NCBI GenBank assembly: GCA_902827205.1 | Contig: LR792634.1 | Coordinates: forward strand, 1,302,001 to 1,366,000 | Length of the DNA stretch: 64,000 nucleotides | From: Methanocaldococcus lauensis | GTDB lineage: Archaea > AGJL01 > Methanococci > Methanococcales > Methanocaldococcaceae | Direction of reading: 5' to 3' | Part shown: piece by piece, positions 19,352-27,552 of the stretch | Numbering within the stretch: position 1 is the stretch's first letter | How the letters are laid out: the number at the start of each line of letters is the position of its first letter | Position numbers and translations under genes: made by a program | The notes under the pieces: generated by a model | Database searches by the model: none | Seen by the model: the letters and a program-made list of their open reading frames with translations, nothing else | What the model was told of the DNA's origin: nothing

Positions 19352-19915
19352 TTATAAATTTTTTAAATAAGGATTATTTTTTAATTCATCCTTTAAAAAT
19401 TTTATTTGCTCCTCTAAATCTTTAATTATTTCTCTATTATCAAATTGTTGTAGCATATTTCCACAACTTGGGCATTCAAAGTTGTAATCCATAGATTCAT
19501 CAAATGTAAATCTAATATTGCACTTTGGACAGTAAAAAAATATGTTGTTTTTTTCAAATTCCAATTTTTTTTCAAGGTCACTTATTAACTCAGTTATTTT
19601 TTTTCTAACAACATAAGGAAGTTTTTCAAGTGTGGGTAGCCAAGTATAGGAATACCAATTAGTATCCTCATCCTTCCATCTTTTATAATCAACTAATCTT
19701 GCATCATACAACTTATAAAGTAACTTCCTAACTACATTAAGTTTTACTCCTAATTCTTTTGCTATTTCCTCCTCTGTTGTTTCATTCTTTTCTAATAAAA
19801 TATAGATAATATCAAATCCTCTCTCATCTCCTTCAAATATGTTAAATAGAACTTCCTGTATTAATGGATCATTTAGCATTTCATATATTTTTTTTATCTT
19901 CTTTTCTTTTTTCAT
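19352..19915 (-). CDS. tfe: Transcription factor E (TFE alpha)
   Basis: TFE assists promoter opening by TBP/TFB/RNA polymerase. Residues 1-90 form an extended winged helix (LLEKNETTEEEIAKELGVKLNVVRKLLYKLYDARLVDYKR). A C-terminal zinc ribbon has CPKCNIRF and CPSCGN, followed by a helical tail. The start ATG at 19915 is supported by AAGGAG eight bases before it, within the end of the upstream ATP-grasp gene, which it overlaps by 35 bp. Its presence about 4 kb from TFB clusters two general factors. Confidence 0.93.
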   Translation of the reverse strand: MKKEKKIKKIYEMLNDPLIQEVLFNIFEGDERGFDIIYILLEKNETTEEEIAKELGVKLNVVRKLLYKLYDARLVDYKRWKDEDTNWYSYTWLPTLEKLPYVVRKKITELISDLEKKLEFEKNNIFFYCPKCNIRFTFDESMDYNFECPSCGNMLQQFDNREIIKDLEEQIKFLKDELKNNPYLKNL

Positions 19916-20990
19916 ACTCTACACACTCCTTATAAACGCTATTTATTATTGATTTAATATTTTCTTTTGCAATTACTGTAACTATTGGTTCCCCTTTTTC
20001 GATAATTGCATTTTTTTTGGGAATATCATAAACAAAGTCTCTTTTTGATATATTAGTAATAATTTTTTCTTTAGCAAACAGTATTCTCTTTATATATCTC
20101 TTTTTTAATCTAATTTCACTAAGATATTTATTGTCTAATAAAGATCTTGCTAAATTTTTTGATGAACTCATCTCTATACTCTCATAAGTTCCTAAAATTC
20201 GAGGATTTATATCAACGATATATGGCTCATTATCTCTAATTAAAAAATCGATGCCATTCATACCTTTTAATCCAAAAACTTCTATAATATCTTTAAATAT
20301 ATTAATATAATTATGGGATAATTTTAAATATGGAGTTAAATTTCCAGCATACATTCCATTAATAATAATTTGTTTGTTAAAGGTTATAAATTTATTGTCT
20401 ATGAAGTTAGCACTAAAACTTTTTCCTTCAATAAATTCTTGTACAATAACTGGAAATTTAATTTTATTGATTATCTCTTTTTTGAAATCATTTAAATTTA
20501 GTTTTAATAAATATCCACCACTCCCATAAATTGGTTTTAATATACAACAGTTAAATTCTTCTAAAAATTTATATAATTGATTTTTATTATTGATTTTTTT
20601 AGTTATTGGAATATTGTATCCTAATTTTTCTAATTTTTTGTATGTTTTGAATTTGTTAGAAATCTCTTTTATCTTTTTTGGCTCATTTCCCACAACATTA
20701 TCCCACTTTGGTATTTTCGAATTTTCAGATTCAAAAACACCTGATGTTATAAAAACATAATCAACATTATCAATTAATTCATCTGCCTTTTCAATTAATT
20801 TATTCTCATCATAGTTTTCTCTTAATTTTCCATGATTGTAAGGATTTATAAAATAATATTTTACATCTGCATTTAAATCTTCTGGTGAGTAGTATGAGAC
20901 AGAATATACAAAAAATCCTAATTTTTTTAAAGAATTAACCACTGATCTTGTGTTTATTCCAACAACTAAGGCTTTCAAATTATCACTCAT
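19881..20990 (-). CDS. ATP-grasp protein (COG2232-like carboligase)
   Basis: A 369-residue ATP-grasp enzyme. It has a Rossmann-like N-terminal domain (KALVVGINTRSVVNSLKKLG), the ATP loop KPIYGSGGYLLKL, QEFIEGKSF, and the metal-binding end GIDFLIRDNEPYIVDINPR. Such proteins ligate a carboxylate to an amine or thiol; the substrate here is not known. It lies between TFE and MptA on the same strand, so a coenzyme role is possible. The N-terminus is uncertain: a TTG at LKALVV is preceded by GAGTGAT and may be the true start. Confidence 0.75.
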   Translation of the reverse strand: MSDNLKALVVGINTRSVVNSLKKLGFFVYSVSYYSPEDLNADVKYYFINPYNHGKLRENYDENKLIEKADELIDNVDYVFITSGVFESENSKIPKWDNVVGNEPKKIKEISNKFKTYKKLEKLGYNIPITKKINNKNQLYKFLEEFNCCILKPIYGSGGYLLKLNLNDFKKEIINKIKFPVIVQEFIEGKSFSANFIDNKFITFNKQIIINGMYAGNLTPYLKLSHNYINIFKDIIEVFGLKGMNGIDFLIRDNEPYIVDINPRILGTYESIEMSSSKNLARSLLDNKYLSEIRLKKRYIKRILFAKEKIITNISKRDFVYDIPKKNAIIEKGEPIVTVIAKENIKSIINSVYKECVEYEKRKEDKKNI

Positions 20991-21063
20991 AAATTCATAA
21001 ATTGTTTTTCTTATTTCTTATCCTATTATGAAAATAAAAATTTAAATTAATAAAAATTTATCT

Positions 21064-22005
21064 TTACTCATTTTCTATTTCTCTTCTAAGTTCTCCAAGT
21101 GTAGATACTTTTTCAGCATAGGCATCATGCCTGTGGATACTTTCCATGTTAATCTGTCTAATTAAGACTTTTGTTTCATCAGGTAGATGTTTAAACTTTT
21201 CCACAATTCTCTTAGCCATCTCCCTAACACAGTCTTCAACAAATTTAGGATTTTTATGACTCTGCTCTACTACATAAGCCTCATCAGTCCTCTTTAAAAT
21301 CCCACAAATTTCTGCACTCATTGATTTTTTAATTATATCAATAATCTCCATAATTTCTATGTCGTAACCTGTAGGAACCTCCAATATAATTCTTCCAATC
21401 CCTCTCTGATTATGTGTAGCAAAAATAACAGAATCAACGATTTTTTCTATATCATCATCTGAAAAACCTTTCTCCTTCAATCTTTTAATAGACATTTCTT
21501 TTATTAAATTTTGTGCACATGGGCAGGCTGTGATTCCTACTACTTCAGCTCCAACAATTTTTGTTAATTCAATTTTATCTCCTTTTTTTATTCCTCTTGC
21601 TCCTCCCATAATTTTATGAATTTCTTGAGAATATTTCCCAGATATAGGACTTTTTTCTTTTGTCATAAAGTCACTAACCATAAAAACCTCTGCCTCTGTA
21701 GCATATTCATGTTTTTCAAATAATCTTTTAACAATCTCTTCACAAATAGTTTCCATCTCATAACTATCCATTTCTAAGGCTTCATCAATTATTCCCTCTA
21801 TAACTTCTGGATTTCTTGACATATGTATTCCTTTCTGAGAACTTGGAAGATTAACAAAAACCTCAAAAGTTGATAATAAAATTATAGGTCTTTTATTTTT
21901 TCTTTTCAATCTAACGAGTTTTTTTAAGTTTGTAATTCCCACTCTCGTCAATGATATTTTAACATCTGGCTCAAAATTCTGAATATCACATTTCCAATTC
22001 ATCAT
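21064..22005 (-). CDS. mptA: GTP cyclohydrolase MptA (Fe(II)-dependent, FolE2 type)
   Basis: MptA opens the methanopterin pathway by turning GTP into 7,8-dihydroneopterin 2',3'-cyclic phosphate. The protein (313 residues) is FolE2-like: HMSRNPEVIEGIIDEA, the cysteine motif GITACPCAQNLI, ATHNQRGIGRI and HKNPKFVEDCVREMA. Start at 22005 with AGGTGA five bases before it. The 5' end overlaps the Orc1/Cdc6-like gene by 20 bp, so synthesis of the two is probably coupled. Confidence 0.9.
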   Translation of the reverse strand: MMNWKCDIQNFEPDVKISLTRVGITNLKKLVRLKRKNKRPIILLSTFEVFVNLPSSQKGIHMSRNPEVIEGIIDEALEMDSYEMETICEEIVKRLFEKHEYATEAEVFMVSDFMTKEKSPISGKYSQEIHKIMGGARGIKKGDKIELTKIVGAEVVGITACPCAQNLIKEMSIKRLKEKGFSDDDIEKIVDSVIFATHNQRGIGRIILEVPTGYDIEIMEIIDIIKKSMSAEICGILKRTDEAYVVEQSHKNPKFVEDCVREMAKRIVEKFKHLPDETKVLIRQINMESIHRHDAYAEKVSTLGELRREIENE

Positions 22006-23218
22006 TGTCTTCACCTATTAAAACATCCCTAAGTTCTTTAGATAGTCTATAATAAACATTGTTTCCATCCCGTTCTTTATAAATATATCCCATCTCATAA
22101 ATGTCAGATAAGTGGGTTCCAATAGTGCTTGGAGATTTTTTTAGATACTCTGAAAGTTGAGTTACTGTTGCAGACCCACCAAGTTTTGCCATGGCCTTAA
22201 CAATTTCAGACTGTGCTGGAGTTAAGTGATTTAAAATCTGATGTCCTACACTAATTCCAAGAGAATGTATTGCCTTTTTTACTACATCTTCATCAATTTT
22301 TGTTAAGCCATGTTTTATTGCTATAGAGATTGATTCTGAACATGTCATTATTATCTTTCTTGGAATTCCGTCACATTCTTCAACTATTTTATGTATAGCA
22401 TCTTCAGTAAATGGGTCTAATTCATCAGCCCCTTCAATATGAGCATCTTCTAATCTTCTTATAATTAAATCGTAAGATTCATCTTTAGATAAAGGAGGCA
22501 TGTTTATTATTTTTGGGATTCTATCTTTTATTGGAGGAGATATTTTTGTTAAATCATCCATTAATGTTGGAGATCCTGCCATAAATGTCAATATTCCCTC
22601 CTCATATAAAAATGAATGGAAAAATTGTAATAATGATAGACAACTCTTTTTTGCGAATTGATCTGCCTCGTCAATTAATATTATACATAATCTATCTGGA
22701 CTTTTAACTTCATTTATTAAATATTCTAAATCTCTCTCTATTCTTTCTCTTGGATAATGTATTGGAACCTTATCTCCGTAGTTATTTAATTTTCTATACA
22801 TATCTAAGATTCTATTAGAATGCTCCATATAATCAGTTTTTATAGTTCCACTCATCGTAATAATGTTTTCAGTTAAGATATTGTATAGTAGTTGTATCAA
22901 AAACTGTCTTGGTGTTACTTGAGATGCAGTCATCTCTACTACCCAATGTCCCTGCTTTTTTGTTGCATAGTATATAATGTTAAGCATTGAACTCTTTCCT
23001 ATACCCTTAGTTCCAACTATTGCCGCATTTGCCACACTTCCATGTAAGGCTGATCCTAAAATCTCCCCAATTTCTCTCAACTCACTAACTCTCCCTACAA
23101 AAAACTTAGTGTTTCCTCTTATGGGCTTTTCAGAAAATGGATTATACTTTAATTTTAACTTGTGCATAGTACTCGCTATTGAACTCGCAGACATTTGTAT
23201 AAACTGTATTGGGTCCAT
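21986..23218 (-). CDS. Orc1/Cdc6-like AAA+ ATPase, candidate replication initiator
   Basis: A 410-residue AAA+ protein with a C-terminal winged helix, the layout of archaeal Orc1/Cdc6. It has NPFSEKPIRGNTKFFVGR before the ATPase core, Walker A GTKGIGKS (about residue 69), Walker B IILIDEAD (about 178), a sensor-1-like FMAGSPTLMDD, and a wHTH from about 330 (GGSATVTQLSEYLKKSPSTI). Methanocaldococcus has no standard Orc1/Cdc6, and the homologous M. jannaschii gene has been proposed as a divergent one. The start at 23218 has a strong site (GGTGAGAGG); 28 more in-frame residues upstream are unlikely. It is flanked upstream by repeat-rich AT DNA. It could instead be a general archaeal STAND-type ATPase. 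Confidence 0.7.
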   Translation of the reverse strand: MDPIQFIQMSASSIASTMHKLKLKYNPFSEKPIRGNTKFFVGRVSELREIGEILGSALHGSVANAAIVGTKGIGKSSMLNIIYYATKKQGHWVVEMTASQVTPRQFLIQLLYNILTENIITMSGTIKTDYMEHSNRILDMYRKLNNYGDKVPIHYPRERIERDLEYLINEVKSPDRLCIILIDEADQFAKKSCLSLLQFFHSFLYEEGILTFMAGSPTLMDDLTKISPPIKDRIPKIINMPPLSKDESYDLIIRRLEDAHIEGADELDPFTEDAIHKIVEECDGIPRKIIMTCSESISIAIKHGLTKIDEDVVKKAIHSLGISVGHQILNHLTPAQSEIVKAMAKLGGSATVTQLSEYLKKSPSTIGTHLSDIYEMGYIYKERDGNNVYYRLSKELRDVLIGEDNDELEM

Positions 23219-23862
23219 ATCCCTCTCACCAAAATAAATGTATGTTTTTCGAATTTTTGTTTTGACTATTTTATATATATTTCGAAAGTTAGAATCTTCC
23301 AAATTTTAATTAATTTTTATATATAAATTAACTATAAGTATAGATAATTTTAAATTACTTGTGAATCTAATAATAAAATATAAGAAATATTATGAATCTA
23401 ACTTTAAATTATGTAAAATCACAATCGAACATTCTCAGAATTAAACTTGAATAAAAATCCAAATTATATATATAGTATTACTATGATATAAAGATTTTTT
23501 GAATTTTTCTCATAGAAATAAAAATAAAAACTTGAACTTTAAAAGATCGTGAATCTAAAAATTTTAGATAAAATAACTATGAACCAAAAATTATATATAG
23601 TATTAACAATACTTAAAAATTTTGATAGAAAATAATATTAGAATAGTAGTTGAGATATATTCCAAAAAAGAGATATATATTTGAGATAAAAGAATTATAT
23701 AACTTAAAAATTCTCCAAAGGTTAGTAATACTACATTGCGTAATACTGGGGGAAATTAAAGTCATGAATCAAAAACTTTATAAATGATTAGTTTAAAAAT
23801 AATTGAGTAAATATGAAAATTTTGATTTAAATTTTATAAAATAATAAATAAAGGTGTTAGAT
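23219..23862. other. 644-bp AT-rich gap with paired TGAATC-type repeats (possible origin part)
   Basis: No gene is visible. A degenerate direct repeat TGAATCTAAAA recurs at 23362, 23393, 23550, 23580 (as TGAACCAAAAA) and 23765 (as TGAATCAAAAA); the first four form two pairs with 30-31 bp spacing. TATATATAGTATTA occurs twice (23467 and 23592). TTCGAA occurs at 23248 and 23281, the second joined to a TATA box for the minus-strand ATPase gene (AATATATATAAAA, about 23268-23279). The plus-strand HTH gene has its promoter at the right end. Confidence 0.55.
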
Positions 23863-24393
23863 ATGAAAAGACTTCCATACGAATTAGTATCAACTATATT
23901 CAGAAAGGCTATTCTACATTATGTGTTAATACGTGGCACAACTTATCCACAATTACTCTCAAAAAATTTGAATATATCGAAAGGTCTTGCCTGTTCTTTT
24001 TTAAGGCTATGCTCGGCGTTAAATGTAATGAAAAGGGAAAGGGCGGGACATAAAGTATTATATTCATTTACAACCAAAGGATTGGCCATATTAAAAAGAT
24101 TAGCCCCAGAAGTATTCGATTTGAGTTTTTCGAATGTTTTCGAACATTTACATAAAAAGAAAATTGCCACTAAGTATTACCCACTAAGTAAGATAGGGTT
24201 TGAAGTCAAATGGAAGAAGGATAAACTTGGTGGATACATATTTTCCTTCTTTGATTCCAATGGAGAGCATTTAGGAGATGTTTTTAGAAGTAATAATGGG
24301 CAATGGTGGTGTGTTATCTGCCAGTGTGATAACTGCAAACATATTGAGTATCTGAAAAAACTTTATAAAATATTGGAAGATCAAAATAAATAA
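23863..24393 (+). CDS. Winged-helix protein with SWIM-like zinc motif
   Basis: A 176-residue protein that I do not recognise. Residues 5-75 look like a winged helix (YPQLLSKNLNISKGLACSFLRLCSALNVMKRERAG, then SFTTKGLAILKRL). The C-terminal half is beta-rich and ends with CQCDNCKH, which fits the CxCxnCxH zinc pattern of SWIM domains with a short spacer. Start ATG at 23863 has AAGGTG six bases before; a GTG at 23854 is the alternative. It lies between two repeat-rich AT gaps beside the Orc1/Cdc6-like gene, so a role at the putative origin is plausible. Confidence 0.6.
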   Translation: MKRLPYELVSTIFRKAILHYVLIRGTTYPQLLSKNLNISKGLACSFLRLCSALNVMKRERAGHKVLYSFTTKGLAILKRLAPEVFDLSFSNVFEHLHKKKIATKYYPLSKIGFEVKWKKDKLGGYIFSFFDSNGEHLGDVFRSNNGQWWCVICQCDNCKHIEYLKKLYKILEDQNK

Positions 24394-24394
24394 A

Positions 24395-24424
24395 TTTCGA
24401 ATTTTCGAATTGCATGTATGTATA
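24395..24424. repeat. Left arm of a perfect 30-bp inverted repeat with TTCGAA boxes
   Basis: This arm begins right behind the stop of the HTH gene. It contains TTCGAATT twice in tandem (8-bp period), followed by GCATGTATGTATA. Its exact reverse complement is at 24742-24771, with all 30 bases matching. Confidence 0.85.
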
Positions 24425-24741
24425 GGGTCATTGAATTTGAAAAAATTCTATAAGTTGAGAATTATCACAAGAATAAGATAGTAGTAATTATGTTTTATTT
24501 TGTAGAATAGATAGTAATAATCAGATTTTTCATTAGAATAAGCAGTTTATTATTGTTATTTTTTATAAATATTAGAAGTTTAATAATATTTTTATTAAAT
24601 ATTTTAATATTATTTTTTAATTAATTTTATCTTTATTTATTTTTTGTTTTTAACATATATAGAGAAATATAATATAATTATGTAAAACATTAGTTTGTGA
24701 TAATCTAACTAAAATTTAATTAGGTATACCATCTGGAAGTA

Positions 24742-24771
24742 TATACATACATGCAATTCGAAAATTCGAAA
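24742..24771. repeat. Right arm of the perfect 30-bp inverted repeat
   Basis: Exact reverse complement of 24395-24424. It reads TATACATACATGC followed by AATTCGAA twice in tandem. Directly to its right is ATCTTATAAG, which could be a TATA element served by the CGAAAA as BRE. Confidence 0.85.
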
Positions 24772-24914
24772 ATCTTATAAGAAATTTATATTTAAATTAA
24801 TTTCTAAAAATATAAAATTTATGTCAAAAAAGAAAAACAAAAAAGTGTCATAACTATGCACAATACATAAATAATAATAAAATATAACTATTTTGTATGA
24901 TTGTAAAATTTTTG

Positions 24915-25976
24915 TTATATGTAACTCGAAAATTCGAAAATCCGTATATTCCAAGGTATGCTGTCTAATAAGTAAATGGAAAACCATGAGTTATAATATT
25001 CTTTATATTTTTGGATTAAATCCAAAAGAGTGCTTCTATTTAGTTTAAATCTAAATCTTAATTTTCCTTTGTATTTTATTTTTGTTAAAATCCCTAATTT
25101 AACTAAATCATCCAAATATTTGTATAATGTAGATAGTTTGTAATTAACTTTATATATAATATCTTCAATTTTAAATTTTCTTAGTTCAACAATAACCTCA
25201 ACCAATTTTCTATATTTCGAATTAACTATATATGGTAAAATTTTAAGCCAAGGTATTTTTAATTCTCTAAGTGTCTTTATATTTCTTTTTGAATGCTTTA
25301 ATATAATATAAATCATATCTAAGTTTCCGTTAGTTATTTTTAATAAGTAGGATGCTACTTTTTTACTTATATAATATCCATGAACTTGTGCAAAATATTT
25401 TATTGTTGCCTCAGTATTTAAAATACCTTCTGGGAAAATCCTTTTAATTATTTTATGGCAATCAATTGGATACCTTAAAACAACACTTATATTGTTTTTT
25501 CTCAATACTTTAACAAAGTTTATAAAACTCTTTTTATAGTGCCACATTCTTATATCATGTATTTCTAAAACTAATATTGGATTTAAAGCTCTTAATAAAG
25601 AAATTACTTTTCCTATTACTTTTTCAAATTCCCATTTCCTTATATTTTTAAATAGATCACCTATTCCTCTATACCACGCTTTTTTTGCCCTATAATATTT
25701 ATCAAATTTTATTTTTTCATCAATATATTCTAAAAGATTTTTTAGCCAATGAGCATTCTTATAATTCCTAAATAAGTAATATTTATCTTTAATTTGATAA
25801 ATTAGTTTAGATATTGTTTTTTTTAAGTTAGGAGTGGCTAAAATTCTAATTATGGGTATATTCTTAGCTACTATAAATTCTCCATTTTCATCCAAATTTA
25901 GTAAGTTGTATCTATCAGTTGGAATTAAATACAATCCATTTAAAAATTCCTCAGGAACTGTTTTTACAATTTTCAT
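24915..25976 (-). CDS. AAA+-like protein with degenerate Walker A and C-terminal winged helix
   Basis: A 353-residue protein of no named family. Its architecture parallels an archaeal AAA+/STAND ATPase. A P-loop position is occupied by ATPNLKKT (47-54), where the invariant Gly of GxxxxGKT is Lys. The Walker B position is LVLEIHDI (135-142), which lacks the acidic pair. SVVLRYPID resembles sensor 1, and ISKKVASYLLKITNGNLDMIY resembles the lid. A winged helix follows (about 262-330, FKIEDIIYKVNYKLSTLYKYLDDLVKLGIL). It is probably unable to hydrolyse ATP. It overlaps cbiL by 4 bp (ATGA), so it is cotranscribed with cofE-cbiL, and its end carries an origin-type box. Confidence 0.6.
   Translation of the reverse strand: MKIVKTVPEEFLNGLYLIPTDRYNLLNLDENGEFIVAKNIPIIRILATPNLKKTISKLIYQIKDKYYLFRNYKNAHWLKNLLEYIDEKIKFDKYYRAKKAWYRGIGDLFKNIRKWEFEKVIGKVISLLRALNPILVLEIHDIRMWHYKKSFINFVKVLRKNNISVVLRYPIDCHKIIKRIFPEGILNTEATIKYFAQVHGYYISKKVASYLLKITNGNLDMIYIILKHSKRNIKTLRELKIPWLKILPYIVNSKYRKLVEVIVELRKFKIEDIIYKVNYKLSTLYKYLDDLVKLGILTKIKYKGKLRFRFKLNRSTLLDLIQKYKEYYNSWFSIYLLDSIPWNIRIFEFSSYI
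24926..24941. repeat. Third TTCGAA-type box
   Basis: TCGAAAATTCGAAAAT repeats the core of the right arm (24758-24773) base for base, without the GCATGTATG part. It lies inside the last codons of the minus-strand gene 24915-25976, where it encodes the residues IFEFS. Confidence 0.7.
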
Positions 25977-26656
25977 TTTTTAACCTTTTTTATTATTGCT
26001 AAGGATAAATAATCATTGAATTCATCAAAATTTAATTCATCAAATTTTCCAATGGCAACTTTTTCATCATCAAATGTAACTCTTTTTACTAAGCCTATGA
26101 TATAATCATCTTTATTTTTTATTTTACTTAAGGCCTCTTTTAAATTTTTTGTTTTCATTACAATAATAGTATCAAATTCATCAATATATTTTTCTAAGTC
26201 TTTTCCTTGTGGAAGAATACAAAGTTTTTCGTCTCCTTCGACTAATGGAATGTTTAAAGCAGAGGTAGAGGCAAATATTGAAGATATTCCGTTAATTATT
26301 TCCACTTTAACACCATTTTCTTTTAAAAGTTTCCATATATATGAGAATGTGCTATATAAAGTTGGATCTCCTATAGTAATTATCGCCACTTCACCATCTT
26401 CATTTAAAATTTTTTTTAGTGCATCGTTCCAATATTTTTTTAATTTTTCTTTATCTTTAATCATTGGAAATAATAGTTCCTCTACATCTTTATCTTTAAT
26501 GTAGTCCTTTACAATTTCATAGGCAATAGATTTTTTTCCTTCTTTAGATATTGGAACAAATACTTTATTAACTTTTTTTAAAACTTCTAATGCCTTTAAG
26601 GTTAGTAATTTTTCATCACCTACACCTACTCCAACTCCATAAACTTTTTCTACCAT
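25973..26656 (-). CDS. cbiL: Cobalt-factor II C20-methyltransferase
   Basis: SAM-dependent tetrapyrrole methyltransferase of anaerobic cobamide synthesis. The 227-residue protein has the family start VYGVGVGVGDEKLLTLKALEVLKK, the second motif TIGDPTLYSTFSYIWKLL and GISSIFASTSALNIPL, diagnostic of the CbiL/CobI C20 branch. It starts 17 bp after cofE with GGTGGA as ribosome site. Corrinoids are needed for the methyltransferase Mtr of methanogenesis. Confidence 0.92.
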   Translation of the reverse strand: MVEKVYGVGVGVGDEKLLTLKALEVLKKVNKVFVPISKEGKKSIAYEIVKDYIKDKDVEELLFPMIKDKEKLKKYWNDALKKILNEDGEVAIITIGDPTLYSTFSYIWKLLKENGVKVEIINGISSIFASTSALNIPLVEGDEKLCILPQGKDLEKYIDEFDTIIVMKTKNLKEALSKIKNKDDYIIGLVKRVTFDDEKVAIGKFDELNFDEFNDYLSLAIIKKVKK

Positions 26657-26673
26657 TTATATCCACCAAAAAA

Positions 26674-27420
26674 TTATGTTCTAAAAACATCTTCTTCTTT
26701 TGGTCTAATTAAATCTTTTCCTTTTCCTTCACCAAAAGGAACTTTAACCCCTCTAATTATCACAACAGGGATTCCTTCATCTGCCTCTCCCATAACAACA
26801 TTTGCCATACTTGCCAACTCATCGGCAATAGCAACTTCAGTAGTTTTTAACGCTCTTCCAAATAAATCTTTTTCTCCTTTTCTATCCCACAATGCTATAA
26901 TTCCACTAACACCTATTGCTATACCAACTGAACCTTTTCTAAAAGGTCTTCCAACACTATCAGATATTATAATCCCAACTTTTTTTCCTGTTAATTTTTC
27001 AATCTCTTTTCTAATTTTTTCAGCACTTTCGTCAGGGTTTTTTGGTAGGGTTTTTATACCTAACACATTACTTTCATCAACTCCGCTATTTGCACAAACA
27101 AAACCATGCTTAGTTTCCGTAATAATAAAATTCTTTCCAACTTTAACGATCTCTTTGGCCTCATCTAATATAACTTGAACAACTTTTGGATCTTTACCAG
27201 TTTTTTTTGCTAATTCAATAGCTTCTTTTGATGGAATTATTTTGTCTCTATCTATTATGTTTCCTTCAAATTTTGAGATTAACGTTTCTGCAATTACAAT
27301 AATATCTCCATCTTCAATTGGATATTGAGAGATTAATTCTGCTATATTCACATTTTCATTACCTTTAAATATTGGTAGTTCTAAGCCAATAACCTCTATT
27401 TTTATCTTTTCTTTAATCAT
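26674..27420 (-). CDS. cofE: F420-0:gamma-glutamyl ligase
   Basis: CofE adds gamma-linked glutamates to F420-0 using GTP. The 248-residue protein shows IVIAETLISKFEGNI, GFVCANSGVDESN, ISDSVGRPFRKGSVGIAIGVSG and a basic C-terminal IIRGVKVPFGEGKGKDLIRP, all typical of CofE. I take the ATG at 27420 (IKEKIKIEVIGLELPIFKG) as start; a GTG three codons upstream is possible. It heads a run cofE-cbiL-AAA+-like gene. Confidence 0.93.
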   Translation of the reverse strand: MIKEKIKIEVIGLELPIFKGNENVNIAELISQYPIEDGDIIVIAETLISKFEGNIIDRDKIIPSKEAIELAKKTGKDPKVVQVILDEAKEIVKVGKNFIITETKHGFVCANSGVDESNVLGIKTLPKNPDESAEKIRKEIEKLTGKKVGIIISDSVGRPFRKGSVGIAIGVSGIIALWDRKGEKDLFGRALKTTEVAIADELASMANVVMGEADEGIPVVIIRGVKVPFGEGKGKDLIRPKEEDVFRT

Positions 27421-27495
27421 ATAAACCACATCTACATATTTTTGGGTAGTTAATTTATAGGACTTTTGCAGTTTATATATTATTTTAAGGAATTT

Positions 27496-27512
27496 AGATG
27501 CCTAAAAGGCAT
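27496..27512. repeat. Short perfect hairpin next to the MITE-like element
   Basis: GATGCC-TAAAA-GGCATC forms a 6-bp stem with an A-rich loop, 57 bp left of the MITE-like element. Its surroundings (GGAATTTA before and AAAGG after) resemble those of the hairpin inside the element, so it may be a relic of a second copy. It could also act as a transcript 5' structure for cofE, which is transcribed away from it. Confidence 0.4.
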
Positions 27513-27552
27513 CAAAGGTCATTATTGTGTTCATTTCCTGCGAAAGTTCTAT

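Larger units (their letters stand above)
24394..24914. other. 521-bp gap with inverted repeat and very AT-rich centre, candidate oriC
   Basis: No gene is visible. The two 30-bp repeat arms flank 317 bp, of which about 24535-24660 is almost pure A/T, with long T-rich and TTAAT-type runs, as expected of a DNA unwinding element. Right of the second arm comes more AT DNA and then a third TTCGAA box. It lies 1.2 kb from the start of an Orc1/Cdc6-like gene. Both arms also resemble BRE elements (CGAAA before TATA-like DNA), so promoters cannot be excluded. Confidence 0.5.

Noticed and set aside
23276-23290. TTCGAA at 23281 as a further origin box
   Set aside because: It adjoins the TATA box of the AAA+ gene and is best read as its BRE (TTTCGAAATATATATA); single TTCGAA without tandem partner is weak evidence.
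21986-23302. Longer start of the AAA+ gene at 23302
   Set aside because: The extra 28 residues would be encoded across the TATA/BRE region, while the ATG at 23218 has a strong ribosome site GGTGAGAGG.
23340-23780. Repeats that might be a CRISPR array
   Set aside because: The repeated units are only about 8-11 bp, degenerate and unequally spaced; no 28-37 bp repeat and no cas gene is present.
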